A stretch of 64,000 nucleotides of DNA from Microbacterium sp. SMR1 (GCF_003289625.1 NZ_QMBN01000003.1:588034-652033), one strand, 5' to 3'. Positions 37,235 through 48,718 are shown, counted from the stretch's first letter. Translations and numbers: made by a program. The notes: generated by a model not told the origin, from the letters alone.

Positions 37235-38704
37235 TCAGCGGATCGCGACGACCGCGGAGCGGTCGCCGAAGCGGATGGTGTCGCCGTCGCGCAGCTCGAC
37301 GGGCTGGCCGGGGACGAGGACCTGCTCTCGGGCGCCGCGCACGAGGACGCTTCCGTTGGTCGAGCCGCGCTCGACGGCCACGACTCGGCCACCGGAGCGA
37401 AGGAGCGCCCAATGGGTCTTCGAGATCGATCGCGTGTGGTCCACGACCGGAACGGGTGAGACGTCCACATCGTCGGGACCGGTTGCCGGGGCCCGGCCCA
37501 GAACGACGCCCCCGCCCGGCACCGCGATCGTGTCGCCCGAGTCGAGCGTCAGCTCGACGACCGCGGACGGCGCGGCCACCCGCTCGGCGGCGGGAACGGG
37601 TGCCGGGGCCGACACAGCGGGCGCAGCCGGGGCAGGCGCAGCCGGGGCAGGCGCAGCCGGGGCGGGGGCAGCCGGGGCAGGCGCAGCCGGGGCAGGCGGC
37701 GCAACGGGCTCTTCGAGCAGCGACGGCGGCGTCCACGGCGCTGCACCGGCGGCGGGAGCGACGATCGCCCCCGGAGCAATAGCACCGGGCGTGGGTGCGC
37801 CTGCAGGCACTCCCGGCGCTGCGGGTGGCGGCGACGCCGCGGGCATGCCCGGTGCGGGTGCAACGAACGGCGCCGGCGCGACCGTGGTGGGGATGCCCGG
37901 GCGTTCCTCCTCCTCGACGGCATCCGTCTCGCCGATGATTCCGCTGCCGGGTGCGGAGCGAACGGCTCCGAGCACACCGCCCTTGTTTCGCGCGAGCGGA
38001 ACGTACGACCCGGTGCCCGCCGAGGCGACGGGTGTCGCGAGCGACGGCAGCTCCGTCTTCACATCGAGCAGGTCCGTCGCGACCGTCTTCCTCGCGATGC
38101 GCATGCGCTTGTCGTCGTACGGGTTGAGCCCGCGCTTGATGTCGACGAGCCAGACGGCGGCCGCGAGATCGGGCCAGCTGCGGCCTCGCCGGTTGGGGTC
38201 GAAAAAGGGCGAGAGCGCGATGACGAGCAGGGGGCCGAGAATCGGGACGATCATGCTCGCGCAGAGGACGAGGTAGCGCACGACAGCGCCTCGCCAGAAG
38301 CCGGGACGCTCGAGCGTGCGGACGTTCACGGCGCGCAGGCCCGTCAGCGCCTTGCCCAGAGTGACTCCGCGGCGGCCGAGCAGGATGAGCTGGGTGAGGA
38401 CGAAGGCCGTCGACAGACCCGAGCTCACGGCCGCGAGGATGATCAGCAGCAGCAGATCGTCACGGGCGGCGAGCGCCTCGACCGGCTCGGCCGCCAGAGT
38501 GATGCCGCTCAGCGCCGGAACCACGAAGACGAGCAGCGGCGACTGGATCAGGAGCAGAACCAGCGCTTCAATGGCCGTGGCCAGCACGCGCCGGCCGAAC
38601 GGTGCTCGGCGCAGTCCGAGAGACGCGGCGTACTCCGCCCTCGGTCGGCCGTCCGCATCGAGCCCCTCGATCGTCCGAGCGCGCTCATCGATCTCCCAGA
38701 TCAC
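37235..38704 (-). CDS. RDD membrane protein with C-terminal FHA domain
   Basis: A 489-residue protein. Residues about 30-195 hold the RDD membrane domain (RRAPFGRRVLATAIEALVLLL, RRGVTLGKALTGLR). Residues about 215-380 are a Pro/Ala-rich linker with a 15-bp tandem repeat. The C-terminal 90 residues are an FHA domain (VLGRAP, SISKTHWALL, GSTNGSVLV), which binds phosphothreonine. GTG 38704 is chosen for its strong upstream GGGAGGAA; a longer reading to 38770 has none. The gene starts the ATPase operon, with promoter TAGGGT at 38739-38744. FHA domains on both proteins suggest control of secretion by a Ser/Thr kinase. Confidence 0.88.
   Translation of the reverse strand: MIWEIDERARTIEGLDADGRPRAEYAASLGLRRAPFGRRVLATAIEALVLLLIQSPLLVFVVPALSGITLAAEPVEALAARDDLLLLIILAAVSSGLSTAFVLTQLILLGRRGVTLGKALTGLRAVNVRTLERPGFWRGAVVRYLVLCASMIVPILGPLLVIALSPFFDPNRRGRSWPDLAAAVWLVDIKRGLNPYDDKRMRIARKTVATDLLDVKTELPSLATPVASAGTGSYVPLARNKGGVLGAVRSAPGSGIIGETDAVEEEERPGIPTTVAPAPFVAPAPGMPAASPPPAAPGVPAGAPTPGAIAPGAIVAPAAGAAPWTPPSLLEEPVAPPAPAAPAPAAPAPAAPAPAAPAPAAPAVSAPAPVPAAERVAAPSAVVELTLDSGDTIAVPGGGVVLGRAPATGPDDVDVSPVPVVDHTRSISKTHWALLRSGGRVVAVERGSTNGSVLVRGAREQVLVPGQPVELRDGDTIRFGDRSAVVAIR
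37620..37694. repeat. Five 15-bp tandem repeats (Ala-Pro linker)
   Basis: The unit GGCGCAGCCGGGGCA is repeated five times with two base changes. In the minus-strand reading it encodes Ala/Pro pentapeptides of the linker in the RDD-FHA protein. Repeat number could vary between strains by slippage. Confidence 0.85.
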
Positions 38705-38738
38705 TCGTTCCTCCCCGAAACGATCCACACCCGAAGCG

Positions 38739-38744
38739 ACCCTA
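38739..38744 (-). promoter_or_regulatory. -10 box of the RDD-FHA/ATPase operon
   Basis: TAGGGT on the minus strand, 35 bp before GTG 38704, in the 94-bp gap after purH. The palindrome of the other two secretion operons is absent here, so this operon seems to be controlled differently. Confidence 0.5.
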
Positions 38745-38798
38745 TCGCCCGTTCCGGGCCCGCCGATCACCTCTTGACTCGGCCGACCCCGCTCGGCG

Positions 38799-40403
38799 TC
38801 AGTGGAAGAAGTGGCGCTCGCCTGTGAAGAACATCGTCACGCCCGCGGCCTGGGCCGCATCGATGACCTCCTGGTCGCGCACCGAACCGCCGGGCTGGAT
38901 GATCGTCTTGATCCCCGCGTCGATGAGGACCTGCGGGCCGTCGGCGAAGGGGAAGAAGGCATCGGATGCCGCGACCGAGCCGGCCGCCCGCTCTCCGGCG
39001 CGCTCGACGGCGAGGCGGCACGAGTCCACGCGGTTGACCTGTCCCATGCCGATGCCGACCGTCGCCGATCCCTGAGCGAGCACGATGGCGTTCGACTTGA
39101 CGGCGCGGCACGCCTTCCACGCGAAGATCATCCCCTCGAGCTCGGAGGGGTCGGGACGCTCCCCCGACACCAGCTGCCAGTCCGTGGCGACCGACTCGAT
39201 GTCATCGGGGAAGCGGTCGGCGTCCTGCAGCAGGAGCCCGCCCGAGACGAGCCGGACGTCCATGCGCTCCTGACGCCAGTCGGCGGGGAGCCGCAGCACG
39301 CGGAGATTCTTCTTCAGCTTGAACACCTCGAGCGCGGCGGGCTCGAAGTCGGGAGCGACGATCACCTCGGTGAAGATGTCGCGCAGGTTCTCGGCCATCT
39401 TGAGCGTGACGGTCCGGTTGGCGGCGATCACCCCGCCGAATGCGGACACGGGGTCGCACTCGTGCGCGCGCAGGTGCGCGGATGCGATGGGGTCGAGCGC
39501 CTGCGGTGCGGTGACGGCGATGCCGCACGGGTTCGCGTGCTTGATGATCGCGACGGCGGGCTTGACCATGTCGAACGCGGCGCGCAGTGCGGCATCCGCG
39601 TCGACGTAGTTGTTGTACGACATCTCCTTGCCCTGCAGCTGCTCGGCCTGAGCGATGCCGTGGCCGCCCGCGCGCGTGTAGATCGCGGCGCGCTGATGCG
39701 AGTTCTCGCCGTAGCGCAACGTCGCCAGACGCTCGGCGCGGATCGTGAGGTGCTGCGGCAGCTCGTCGCCCTCGAGGGTCGACTCGGCGAACCACGTCGC
39801 GACGGCCCGGTCGTACTCCGCCGTGTGCGCGAAAGCGCGGGCAGCCAGGTCGCGGCGCTGCGCGAGGCTCGTGCCGCCGGCGGAGACCGACTCGATGATG
39901 GCCGGGTACGACGAGGGCGAGACGACGATCGCGACGTTGGCGAAGTTCTTCGCCGACGCGCGCACCATCGCGGGCCCGCCGATGTCGATCTGCTCGACGA
40001 CGTCGTCGGGCGCAGCGCCCGAGGCCACGGTCTCGACGAAGGGGTACAGGTTCACGACGACGAGGTCGAACGCCGAGATGCCGAGCTCTCCGAGCTGGGC
40101 CTCGTGGCTCTCGAGTCGCAGGTCGGCGAGAAGACCGGCGTGGACGCCCGGGTGCAGCGTCTTCACTCGCCCGTCGAGCGACTCCGGGAACCCAGTGACC
40201 TCGGCGACATCGGTCACGGTCAGGCCCGCATCGCGGAGCAGCGCGGCCGATCCACCGGTCGAGACGATCTCGACACCGGCATCGGCGAGAGCCTGTGCGA
40301 GCGGCAGAAGATCGGTCTTGTCGCTCACCGAGATGAGCGCTCGGCGGACGGCGACGAGGTCGCGCGCGCGGTAGAGGGCGGGGTCGTGGCTCGGTCCGGC
40401 CAT
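38799..40403 (-). CDS. purH: Bifunctional AICAR transformylase/IMP cyclohydrolase
   Basis: A 534-residue protein with the two domains of PurH. The N-terminal IMP cyclohydrolase part includes [18 protein letters not shown] and [11 protein letters not shown], and the C-terminal transformylase part includes the KHANPCG active-site motif and [10 protein letters not shown]. It performs the last two steps of IMP synthesis in the cytoplasm. ATG 40403 is preceded by GAGGAGAA. It follows purN by 39 bp, and the two form an operon. Confidence 0.98.
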   Translation of the reverse strand: MAGPSHDPALYRARDLVAVRRALISVSDKTDLLPLAQALADAGVEIVSTGGSAALLRDAGLTVTDVAEVTGFPESLDGRVKTLHPGVHAGLLADLRLESHEAQLGELGISAFDLVVVNLYPFVETVASGAAPDDVVEQIDIGGPAMVRASAKNFANVAIVVSPSSYPAIIESVSAGGTSLAQRRDLAARAFAHTAEYDRAVATWFAESTLEGDELPQHLTIRAERLATLRYGENSHQRAAIYTRAGGHGIAQAEQLQGKEMSYNNYVDADAALRAAFDMVKPAVAIIKHANPCGIAVTAPQALDPIASAHLRAHECDPVSAFGGVIAANRTVTLKMAENLRDIFTEVIVAPDFEPAALEVFKLKKNLRVLRLPADWRQERMDVRLVSGGLLLQDADRFPDDIESVATDWQLVSGERPDPSELEGMIFAWKACRAVKSNAIVLAQGSATVGIGMGQVNRVDSCRLAVERAGERAAGSVAASDAFFPFADGPQVLIDAGIKTIIQPGGSVRDQEVIDAAQAAGVTMFFTGERHFFH

Positions 40404-40442
40404 GGCGGTTCTCCTCGGGTGCGGTGTGGGGCCTGCGGTGCG

Positions 40443-41057
40443 TCAGGCGGTCGGAGCGGTCGGGTTCGGGGATGCGGGCGCGGCGAGGTCGATCTCGCCG
40501 GTGGCGATGCGCCGCACGACGTCGATGAGCAGTCGGCGTTCGACGGGCTTGATGCGCTCGTGCAGCGACGCCTCGTCGTCGGAGGGAAGCACGGGCACGC
40601 GCTCCTGGGCCAGGATCGGCCCGGTGTCGACGCCCGCATCGACGACGATGACGCTTGCCCCCGTCAGCTCGGCACGGGCCGCGAGCGCATCGCGCACGCC
40701 GTGAGCGCCCGGGAACTCGGGCAGATACGCCGGGTGGGTGTTGATGATGCGGGGCGACCACGCGTCGACGACCGCGGCGGGCAGCAGCCGCATCAGCCCG
40801 CTGAGCACGATGAGGTCGGGGGCCCAGGCCGCCAGCTGGCGAGCGAGCTCGTCACCCCACTCCTCACGCGTCGCGTACTCGCGGAACGGGACCGCGAAGG
40901 TCGGGATGTTGTACGCGTCGGCATGGGCGAGACCGTCGGCTGGCCGGTCGGCTCCGACGACCACCACGCGGGCGGGGAAGTCGGGCTCGGCCGCGGCGTC
41001 CAGGAGGGCCCGCAGGTTCGACCCGCCACCGGAGATGAGGACCGCGACCGTCAGCAC
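40443..41057 (-). CDS. purN: Phosphoribosylglycinamide formyltransferase
   Basis: A 204-residue protein with the family motifs [14 protein letters not shown] at the start, [15 protein letters not shown] (the His and Asn of the active site) and [13 protein letters not shown]. It adds a formyl group from 10-formyl-THF to GAR in purine synthesis. TAGAGT (41064-41069, minus strand) ends 6 nt before GTG 41057, so a leaderless promoter inside the end of the upstream gene is likely in addition to read-through. Confidence 0.97.
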   Translation of the reverse strand: MLTVAVLISGGGSNLRALLDAAAEPDFPARVVVVGADRPADGLAHADAYNIPTFAVPFREYATREEWGDELARQLAAWAPDLIVLSGLMRLLPAAVVDAWSPRIINTHPAYLPEFPGAHGVRDALAARAELTGASVIVVDAGVDTGPILAQERVPVLPSDDEASLHERIKPVERRLLIDVVRRIATGEIDLAAPASPNPTAPTA

Positions 41058-41061
41058 CGTC

Positions 41062-42348
41062 CTACTCTACCCACGCCTTTCCGGCGGTCTGAGCCGGGTG
41101 TTCGGCATCGGCTGCCGAGGGGGCGTCGCGCCCGGGTTCGCGATGCGACGACCGCGGGCCGAGGAGGGCGATCGCGGCACCGATGCCGACCTCGACCGCG
41201 AAGGCGAGGCCGACGGCGCCCGCGGACGGGCCGATCTGGTCGAGCCGGTCAGGACCGAACGCGCCGGATGCCGACATCGACAGCACCGCGACGGCGAGAC
41301 CGCCTCCGACCGCCAGAATCGCGGCGGCGATGAGCCGGGGCGCGACGGGCTCGGCGGCGAGAGCGGATGCCGGCGCCGGAAGCCTGCGCCGTGCCGCCGC
41401 CCCGGCGACGAATCCCACCGCGACGAACAGCAGCGCCGCGAGCAGCAGCATCGGCGGCGTCGCCGGCGGGACGGCTCCCAGCACGGGGATACCGGGGATC
41501 ACACCCAGCTGCGTGCCGGAGGCGGCGACCGTCGAGCCGGCGCCGAGCGAGAACCCGGGGCCGGCCGCGAACGCGCCGCCCCAGACGAATAAGGTCGGCA
41601 GGTACGCCGCCTGGCCGATGGTGATGACCGTCGCGCCGATCGCGTCGACGTTGGCCGCCTGGAAGAGCGCCACGATGTCGCCGCCGCGGACGAGCATGGC
41701 GATGCCGACGAGGAGGGCACCGACCGCGACGAAGCCGAGAACGGCGATCGCGAGGCCGCGAGCCCCCGCCGACACCGCGGCGGCATGACCGCTGCGGTCG
41801 AGCCGCACGAAGAGCGAATCGACGGGCCCGTCGTCGCCGTCGCGCCACGCGCGGGTCACGGAGCCGACCAGGGCCGGCACCGCGAAGACGGCGGTGGGCA
41901 GCAGGACGGCCTGCCAGGTCTCGACGACGGCGTACGGAGTCGAGGCTGTCGCGGCGAGGATGGCCGAAACGACGGCGACGGTCGATGCCCCCGCGAGCAC
42001 GCCCGTGAACCCGGCTCCCGCGCCGGCAGCGCGCGATCCCGACCGCGCGGCGAAGAGCGCGATGAGCAGCGCCACGGCGAGGGGCGAGAGCGAGAGCGAG
42101 AACGACATCGCGTCGGCGCCGATGCCGGTTCCCACCGTGTACTCCTGCGGCAGCGTCACCTGCAGCGGCACCAGGTTCCCGAACTGCCAGAGGCGCACCG
42201 ACGCGGGCCAGAGCGACGACCAGTCGGCTCCACCACCGAAGGCGACGGCCCAGAGGACGGTCAGCGGCGCCAGGGCCGCGGCAACGCCGACGGCCACCGC
42301 GACGAGGGCGTCGAAGGCGGAGAGGAGGGCGACGAGCAGGCGATTCAT
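41062..42348 (-). CDS. Multi-pass membrane protein, DUF6350 type
   Basis: A 428-residue, very hydrophobic protein with about 9-11 membrane segments, starting [26 protein letters not shown]. Its position directly upstream of purN-purH is conserved in actinobacteria and fits the DUF6350 family, of unknown function. It ends 4 bp before purN. It is divergent from the purine permease gene. Confidence 0.83.
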   Translation of the reverse strand: MNRLLVALLSAFDALVAVAVGVAAALAPLTVLWAVAFGGGADWSSLWPASVRLWQFGNLVPLQVTLPQEYTVGTGIGADAMSFSLSLSPLAVALLIALFAARSGSRAAGAGAGFTGVLAGASTVAVVSAILAATASTPYAVVETWQAVLLPTAVFAVPALVGSVTRAWRDGDDGPVDSLFVRLDRSGHAAAVSAGARGLAIAVLGFVAVGALLVGIAMLVRGGDIVALFQAANVDAIGATVITIGQAAYLPTLFVWGGAFAAGPGFSLGAGSTVAASGTQLGVIPGIPVLGAVPPATPPMLLLAALLFVAVGFVAGAAARRRLPAPASALAAEPVAPRLIAAAILAVGGGLAVAVLSMSASGAFGPDRLDQIGPSAGAVGLAFAVEVGIGAAIALLGPRSSHREPGRDAPSAADAEHPAQTAGKAWVE

Positions 42349-42427
42349 GCCTGATCGACCCTACCCAGCGAGCCTGTGCGTGTCGGGCGGACGCGCGCGG
42401 GGCGCTACCGTCTTCTCGGAGGATTTT

Positions 42428-43864
42428 GTGAACACTACGCAATCGCGCGCGCCCCAGGGTGCCATCGACCGCTTCTTCGATATCAGCCGACGCGGCTCGA
42501 CGATCGGCACGGAGGTCCGCGGCGGCCTCGTGACCTTCGTCACGATGGCCTACATCGTGATCCTGAACCCGATCATCCTGTCGGGCAAGCCGGATGTCGC
42601 GGGGACCACCCTCGACTTCGCGTCCGTCAGTGCCGCGACCGCTCTGACGGCGGGTGTCATGACCATCCTGTTCGGGCTCATCACGCGTCTGCCCTTCGCC
42701 TTCGCCGCCGGCCTGGGCATCAACGCCTTCGTCGCGTTCGGGGTCGTCGGCGAGGTCACGTGGGCAGAGGCGATGGCGCTCGTCATGATCAACGGCGTCA
42801 TCATCGTGCTGCTGGCCGCCACCGGCCTGCGCAAGCTCATCTTCGACGCGGTGCCCGTGCAGCTGAAGCTCGCGATCACGGTGGCCATCGGCCTGTTCAT
42901 CGCCTTCATCGGCTTCGTCAACTCCGGTTTCGTGACCTCGACCGGGCAGGCCTCTCCCCCGGTCGGTCTCGGCGTCGGCGGGTCCGTCGCGTCGGTGCCG
43001 ACCCTGATGTTCGTCATCACCCTCCTGCTGACCGGCATCCTCGTCGCTCGCAAGGTCAAGGGCGGCATGCTCATCGGCATCGTCACGGGCACGGTCCTGT
43101 CGATCGTCGTCGAGGCGATCTGGCACCTCGGCGCGGCCACCGAGAACCCCGGCGGGTGGGGACTGACCGTCCCGGCCCTCTCCGGCTCGCCCGTCAGCGT
43201 CCCCGACCTGAGCCTCATCGGCGCAGTCGACTTCGGGTTCGACCTGGGCAAGGTGAGCATCGTGACCCTCGTCATGCTCGTCTTCACCCTCGTCTTCTCC
43301 AACTTCTTCGACGCGATGGGCACCATGACCGGACTCGCGAAGGAGGCGAACCTCGCCGACGCGAAGGGCGACTTCCCGCGCATCAAGTCGGCGCTGATCG
43401 TCGAGGGCGTCGGTGCGATCGCGGGTGGCGCGACGAGCTCGTCGTCGGCCACGGTCTTCGTCGAGTCCGGCTCGGGCATCGGCGAGGGCGCGCGCACGGG
43501 CCTCGCCAACGTCGTGACGGGCCTCGTCTTCCTGCTGGCGATGTTCTTCACGCCGCTGACCTCGATCGTGCCCACCGAGGTCGCCGCGGCGGCACTGGTC
43601 ATCGTCGGGGCGATGATGCTGTCGCAGATCGCGCACATCGACCTGACCGACTTCCGCGTCCTGCTGCCGGTGTTCCTCACGGCGACCGTCATGCCGCTCA
43701 CCTACTCGATCGCCAACGGCATCGGTGCGGGCTTCATCTCGTGGGTGCTCGTCAACGCTCTCTCGGGCCGCGTCAAGCAGATCAGCCCGCTGCTGTGGGT
43801 CGTCGCCGGCGGATTCGTGATCTTCTTCGCCCGCGGGCCCCTCGAGGCGCTCCTCGGGGTCTGA
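42428..43864 (+). CDS. Purine permease, NCS2 / AzgA family
   Basis: A 478-residue membrane protein with about 12 membrane segments. Characteristic NCS2/AzgA stretches are TFVTMAYIVILNPIIL, GLGINAFVAFGVV, NFFDAMGTMTGLAKEA and TSSSSATVFVESGSGIGEG. It imports guanine/hypoxanthine or adenine with protons, which fits the purine-synthesis neighbours. GTG 42428 is preceded by GGAGGA; a longer upstream reading frame is antisense to the DUF6350-type gene and rejected. Confidence 0.93.
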   Translation: MNTTQSRAPQGAIDRFFDISRRGSTIGTEVRGGLVTFVTMAYIVILNPIILSGKPDVAGTTLDFASVSAATALTAGVMTILFGLITRLPFAFAAGLGINAFVAFGVVGEVTWAEAMALVMINGVIIVLLAATGLRKLIFDAVPVQLKLAITVAIGLFIAFIGFVNSGFVTSTGQASPPVGLGVGGSVASVPTLMFVITLLLTGILVARKVKGGMLIGIVTGTVLSIVVEAIWHLGAATENPGGWGLTVPALSGSPVSVPDLSLIGAVDFGFDLGKVSIVTLVMLVFTLVFSNFFDAMGTMTGLAKEANLADAKGDFPRIKSALIVEGVGAIAGGATSSSSATVFVESGSGIGEGARTGLANVVTGLVFLLAMFFTPLTSIVPTEVAAAALVIVGAMMLSQIAHIDLTDFRVLLPVFLTATVMPLTYSIANGIGAGFISWVLVNALSGRVKQISPLLWVVAGGFVIFFARGPLEALLGV

Positions 43865-43908
43865 CCCGGCCACGGCGCGCCGCCGCCGGGGACAGCGCCG
43901 GAGAACAG

Positions 43909-43942
43909 CGAAGGGGCGGATGCCGCAGCATCCGCCCCTTCG
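43909..43942. terminator. Bidirectional terminator
   Basis: A perfect 15-bp stem (43909-43923 with 43928-43942), loop CGCA, between the permease gene and sucD, which converge here. Confidence 0.8.
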
Positions 43943-43957
43943 TCGTATCCCGAAGCG

Positions 43958-44860
<903 letters not shown>

Positions 44861-44887
44861 GTCGTTGGTCCTTTTCGCGTCCGGAGC

Positions 44888-46054
44888 TCAGGCGTTCGCC
44901 AGCTCGGCGGCCTTGTCGGCGCCCTCGTCCATACCGGCGGCGAGGGTCACGAGCGGGTGGTTCGCGTCGGCGAGGATCGCGCGGCCCTCGTCGACCTGGT
45001 TGCCGTCGAGACGCACGACGAGCGGCTTGGTCGCCGAGTCGCCCAGGATCTCGAGGGCCTTGACGATGCCCTCCGCGACGGCGACGCACGACGTGATGCC
45101 GCCGAAGACGTTGACGAAGACGCTCTTGACCTGCTCGTCGCCGAGGATGACGTCGAGACCCGAGGCCATGACCTGGGCGTTCGCGCCGCCGCCGATGTCG
45201 AGGAAGTTGGCGGGCTTGACGCCGCCGTGCTTCTCACCGGCGTAGGCGACGACGTCGAGGGTCGACATGACCAGACCCGCACCGTTGCCGATGACCCCGA
45301 CCTGACCGTCGAGCTTGACGTAGTTCAGGCCCGACTCCTTGGCCTTGGCCTCGAGCGGGTCTGCGGCGCCCTTGTCCTCGAGCTCCTCGTGCTCGGGGTG
45401 GCGCACTTCGCTGGCGTTCTCATCGAGCGAGACCTTGCCGTCGAGAGCGACGATGTCACCGGCGCCCGTGCGGACGAGCGGGTTCACCTCGACGAGGGTC
45501 GCGCCCTCGCCCTTGTAGACGTCGTAGAGCTTGACGAACACGTCCGAGACCTTCTCGACGAGGTCGTCGGGGAAGTTCGCGGCGCGGGCGATCTCGACGG
45601 CCTTGGCCTTGTCGATGCCCTGCAGCGGGTCGACCTCGATGCGCGCGAGCGCCTCGGGACGCTCGACGGCGAGCTCCTCGATCTCCATACCGCCCTCGAC
45701 CGAGCACAGGCTCAGGTACGAGCGGTTGGCGCGGTCGAGCAGCACGGAGAAGTAGAACTCCTCGGCGATGTCGGCGCCCTGTGCGACCATGACGCGCTGG
45801 ACCACGTGGCCCTTGATGTCGAGGCCCAGGATGGCCTCGGCTGCGGCGTATGCCTCGTCGGGGGTCTTGGCGACCTTGACGCCGCCGGCCTTGCCGCGAC
45901 CTCCGGTCTTGACCTGAGCCTTCACGACGACGACACCGCCGATCTTCTCGGCCGCCGCCTTCGCCTCCTCAGGGGTGTCGGCGATGATGCCGGCGAGCAC
46001 CGGCACCTCGTACTTCTCGAACAGGTCTCGGGCCTGGTACTCGTAAAGGTCCAC
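44888..46054 (-). CDS. sucC: Succinyl-CoA synthetase beta subunit
   Basis: A 388-residue protein with the ATP-grasp fold of the beta subunit: [14 protein letters not shown] at the start, then [17 protein letters not shown], and [14 protein letters not shown] near the C-terminus. GTG 46054 gives the family's standard length and has AAGGAT upstream; a longer reading is rejected because it would extend through the promoter. The promoter region carries a palindrome also seen before icd. Confidence 0.97.
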   Translation of the reverse strand: MDLYEYQARDLFEKYEVPVLAGIIADTPEEAKAAAEKIGGVVVVKAQVKTGGRGKAGGVKVAKTPDEAYAAAEAILGLDIKGHVVQRVMVAQGADIAEEFYFSVLLDRANRSYLSLCSVEGGMEIEELAVERPEALARIEVDPLQGIDKAKAVEIARAANFPDDLVEKVSDVFVKLYDVYKGEGATLVEVNPLVRTGAGDIVALDGKVSLDENASEVRHPEHEELEDKGAADPLEAKAKESGLNYVKLDGQVGVIGNGAGLVMSTLDVVAYAGEKHGGVKPANFLDIGGGANAQVMASGLDVILGDEQVKSVFVNVFGGITSCVAVAEGIVKALEILGDSATKPLVVRLDGNQVDEGRAILADANHPLVTLAAGMDEGADKAAELANA

Positions 46055-46096
46055 TGCAATCCTTCGCTGGGCGACGGTGGGTGATGGGCGTGAAGA

Positions 46097-46133
46097 ATCT
46101 CGATGTCGAGAGATCGCCCGATCGGAAAGCCTA
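46097..46133 (-). promoter_or_regulatory. sucCD promoter with operator shared with icd
   Basis: -10 box TAGGCT (46128-46133, minus strand). TCTCGATGTCGAGA (46098-46111) lies 10-24 nt after the likely transcription start, a repressor-like position. It is identical over 14 bp to the site at 10361-10374 before icd. Confidence 0.65.
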
Positions 46134-46161
46134 CTACCCGCGCCTGACGGCCCCGTGCCCG

Positions 46162-46184
46162 CGCCCCGCCGAACGGAGGGGGCG
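46162..46184 (-). terminator. Weak hairpin after the response regulator gene
   Basis: CGCCCC/GGGGCG stem (46162-46167, 46179-46184) with an 11-nt loop, just past the end of the regulator gene and before the sucC promoter. Confidence 0.4.
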
Positions 46185-46187
46185 GTG

Positions 46188-46790
46188 TCAGATCCAGCCG
46201 CGCTCGCGCGCCATGATCGCCGCCTGCTGCCGGGTGGCGAGATGAAGCTTGCCCAGCACCGACGAGACGTGGTTGCGGACCGTGCCCGCCGACAGATGCA
46301 GCGTCGCCGCGATCTCGGCGATCGTCTCGCCTCGGGCACCTGCCCGCAGCACGTCGAGCTCCCGATCGGTGAGGGGGCTCCGCTCGTCGCTGAGGGCATC
46401 GGCGGCGATCTCGGGGTCGACGTAGCGTCGCCCCGCGGCGACCTCGCGGATGACGGCGGCGACGTCGTCGGCGCGGCGGGATTTCGGCACGAAGCCGTCG
46501 ACGCCGGCGCTCAGCGCGCGTCGCAGCACGCCCGGCCGCGCGTGCCGTGTGACGACGACGCAGCGCGCCGGAACCCGCTGCCGGATGCGGGCCGCCGCCT
46601 CGACCCCGTCGATGCCGGGCATCTCGAGGTCGAGCAGGCAGACGTCGGGACGCAGCTCGAGCGCCCGCTCGACCGCGCTCTCGCCGTCGCGGCATTCGGC
46701 GATCACCTCGAGGTCGTCCTCGAGCCGGAGCAGCGCGGCGAGGGCCGAACGGATCATGTCCTCGTCGTCGGCGATGAGCACCCGGATCAC
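46188..46790 (-). CDS. NarL/LuxR family response regulator
   Basis: A 200-residue protein: receiver domain (residues 1-120; acceptor D54 in [11 protein letters not shown], acidic pair in IADDED) and a LuxR-type helix-turn-helix (residues 138-195; [38 protein letters not shown]). GTG 46790 overlaps the kinase stop (GTGA). It is the output partner of the adjacent kinase. Targets are not evident; DesR-like regulators often control membrane lipid genes or ABC transporters. Confidence 0.94.
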   Translation of the reverse strand: MIRVLIADDEDMIRSALAALLRLEDDLEVIAECRDGESAVERALELRPDVCLLDLEMPGIDGVEAAARIRQRVPARCVVVTRHARPGVLRRALSAGVDGFVPKSRRADDVAAVIREVAAGRRYVDPEIAADALSDERSPLTDRELDVLRAGARGETIAEIAATLHLSAGTVRNHVSSVLGKLHLATRQQAAIMARERGWI

Positions 46791-48043
46791 CGCGGCATCC
46801 CCTCGCCCGCTTGCTCCCGCCCCGCGGCGGCCGCGGGCGCTTCCGCCGGCACCGAGACGACGACCTCGAACCGGTCGTGCTCGCGGCGGGTCCGCAGATC
46901 ACCGCCGGCCACCCCGACCCGGTGCGAGATGCCCGCGAGGCCCGAGCCAGCGCCGAGCGACGACGCCGGACCCGGGTCGTTGGCGAAGATGACACGCCAG
47001 AATCCGCCGTCGCGATCGAGCCGCACCTGCGCCCATCGGCCACCGCCGTGCTTGAGGACGTTCGTCGTGCACTCCCGGATCACCGGCCCCAGCAGGTCTG
47101 CGGGGGCGAGGACGGTGTCGGCGGCCACGTCCGACCGCACCGCGAGTCCGGCCGCGCGCAGCAGGTCGGCGGCGTTGGCCAGCTCGTCGGGCAGGGGCAC
47201 GCCGCGGAAGCGTCCGGCGAGCTCCCGGGTGCCCGTGCGCGCCGCGTCGACGGAGGCTCGGGCCAGACGGATCTGTTCCCCCGCGGCATCCGGATCCCGG
47301 GCGAGCATCCGCTCGGCGAGCTCCAGCTGCAGCGCGATCACCTGCAGGTGGTGCCCCTGCAGGTCGTGCAGCTCGCCCGCCAGGCGCAGCCGCTCCTGCG
47401 TCGCGGCGAGGCGCGACTCGGTCGCACGCGCGCGATCGAGCTCGAGCACCACGTCCCAGGACCACAGCGACAGGGCGATGGATGCCGGAAGCGCGACGGC
47501 GAAGACGAGCAGCGCGAACGTCAGCGAGCCCACACCCGCGAGGGCCCCTTCGATGCGCGCCCGCTCCGCGAACCAGAGCGCGACGAGGGCGGCCTCCACC
47601 AGGATCACGCCGCGCCACCGGATGCCGGGCCCCCATCGCACCAGGCACAGGATCGTCGCCAGGACCGAGGCGCCGAACAGCACCGACACGGTCGCCGCGC
47701 CGAGCAGCACCGATCCGCCCACACCCAGCAGAACCGGCCACGACAGGAAGCGGCGCAGGCGAGGCGGGCGATCGGCCTCCCCCACATCGCCGTCGGTGCG
47801 GTATCGAACGAGCAGCACGACCGTCGAGACCAGGACGGCGATCGATCCGACCGCGTACCCGACGATGACCGCCGGATCCTCCAAGCGGGTGCGGACCGGC
47901 AGCGCCCAGAGGCTCCAGATGCCGAGCGCCGAGATCATGAAGAAGACGATGGACACGGCGATGTACCACGAGGTGGCCACGACCTCGCGGGCGAGCGTCG
48001 TGCTGCGCGGCGCGGCTGCCGGGCGAGGGTCGCGGTCGTTCAC
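46787..48043 (-). CDS. DesK-type sensor histidine kinase
   Basis: A 418-residue membrane kinase. Residues about 15-190 hold five or six membrane segments. A coiled linker then leads to the HisKA_3 dimerisation domain with the phospho-His in LAGELHDLQGHHLQVIALQLEL, and the C-terminus is an HATPase domain (TTNVLKHGGG, GSGLAGISHRV). GTG 48043 lies 7 nt after TACTGT (48051-48056, minus strand), so the mRNA is likely leaderless. It is cotranscribed with the regulator gene. Confidence 0.93.
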   Translation of the reverse strand: MNDRDPRPAAAPRSTTLAREVVATSWYIAVSIVFFMISALGIWSLWALPVRTRLEDPAVIVGYAVGSIAVLVSTVVLLVRYRTDGDVGEADRPPRLRRFLSWPVLLGVGGSVLLGAATVSVLFGASVLATILCLVRWGPGIRWRGVILVEAALVALWFAERARIEGALAGVGSLTFALLVFAVALPASIALSLWSWDVVLELDRARATESRLAATQERLRLAGELHDLQGHHLQVIALQLELAERMLARDPDAAGEQIRLARASVDAARTGTRELAGRFRGVPLPDELANAADLLRAAGLAVRSDVAADTVLAPADLLGPVIRECTTNVLKHGGGRWAQVRLDRDGGFWRVIFANDPGPASSLGAGSGLAGISHRVGVAGGDLRTRREHDRFEVVVSVPAEAPAAAAGREQAGEGMPR

Positions 48044-48155
48044 GAGGCCCACAGTACGGCCATGACGTTTGTCACGGTCCGGGTCGCGGAACCTCCCGGA
48101 CTCCGGTGACGCCCCGGCACTCCCGTGAGCGTCGGGCCGCCGCTGGGATGGATCC

Positions 48156-48656
48156 ATGACCAACCCCTTCGCAGACCTCATCCTCGGCTTCCAGGACCTC
48201 GTGGCCCGGATGCCCGACATCCTCCAGCCCGTCATCGTCGCCCTCGCGGGCGCTGTGCCCTTCATCGAGGGCGAAGGCGCCGCGGGCATCGGCATCATCG
48301 GCGGCATCCACCCCGTCGTCGCCGCGCTGGCCGGCGCCATCGGCAACTTCGTCTGCGTCGCGGTCGTCGTGCTCGTGGCCGCTCGTGTCCGCACGGCCGT
48401 GACGACGCGCGGCGGGGCACCCGAGAAGCCGAAGTCGGCCCGAAGCGAGAAGTTCCAGAAGGCGTACCACCGCTACGGCACCCCGGGCGTGAGCCTGCTC
48501 GGTCCCCTTCTGCTGCCCACGCAGTTCACCGCCGCCGCCCTGACCGCCACCGGAGTGCCCCCGCGCACCGTCCTGCTCTGGCAGGGTGCGGCGATCGCGA
48601 TGTGGACGACGATCATCACGCTGTTCATCACCGGAGTGCTCTACGTCGCCACCTGA
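48156..48656 (+). CDS. Small multidrug export protein family membrane protein
   Basis: A 166-residue protein with about four membrane segments and the family pattern VPFIEGEGAAGIGIIGGIHP near residue 40, a basic loop (RSEKFQKAYHRYGTPG), and SLLGPLLLPTQFTAAALTATG. It fits the PF06695 'small multi-drug export' family, whose function is mostly untested. ATG 48156 has GGGATGG upstream. It is divergent from the two-component kinase gene. Confidence 0.82.
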   Translation: MTNPFADLILGFQDLVARMPDILQPVIVALAGAVPFIEGEGAAGIGIIGGIHPVVAALAGAIGNFVCVAVVVLVAARVRTAVTTRGGAPEKPKSARSEKFQKAYHRYGTPGVSLLGPLLLPTQFTAAALTATGVPPRTVLLWQGAAIAMWTTIITLFITGVLYVAT

Positions 48657-48718
48657 CGCGCACGCAACCCCCAGGCCGTATTCAGCGGCGGGCATGCCGC
48701 GGAATGCAGGATGGGGAC

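Noticed and set aside
37620..37694. GC-rich tandem repeats as a CRISPR array
   Set aside because: There are no spacers. It is a contiguous 15-bp coding repeat for an Ala/Pro linker.
38802..41333. Plus-strand reading frame opposite purH and purN
   Set aside because: It spans two confirmed purine genes and the gap between them, which a real gene would not do, and no protein family is evident.
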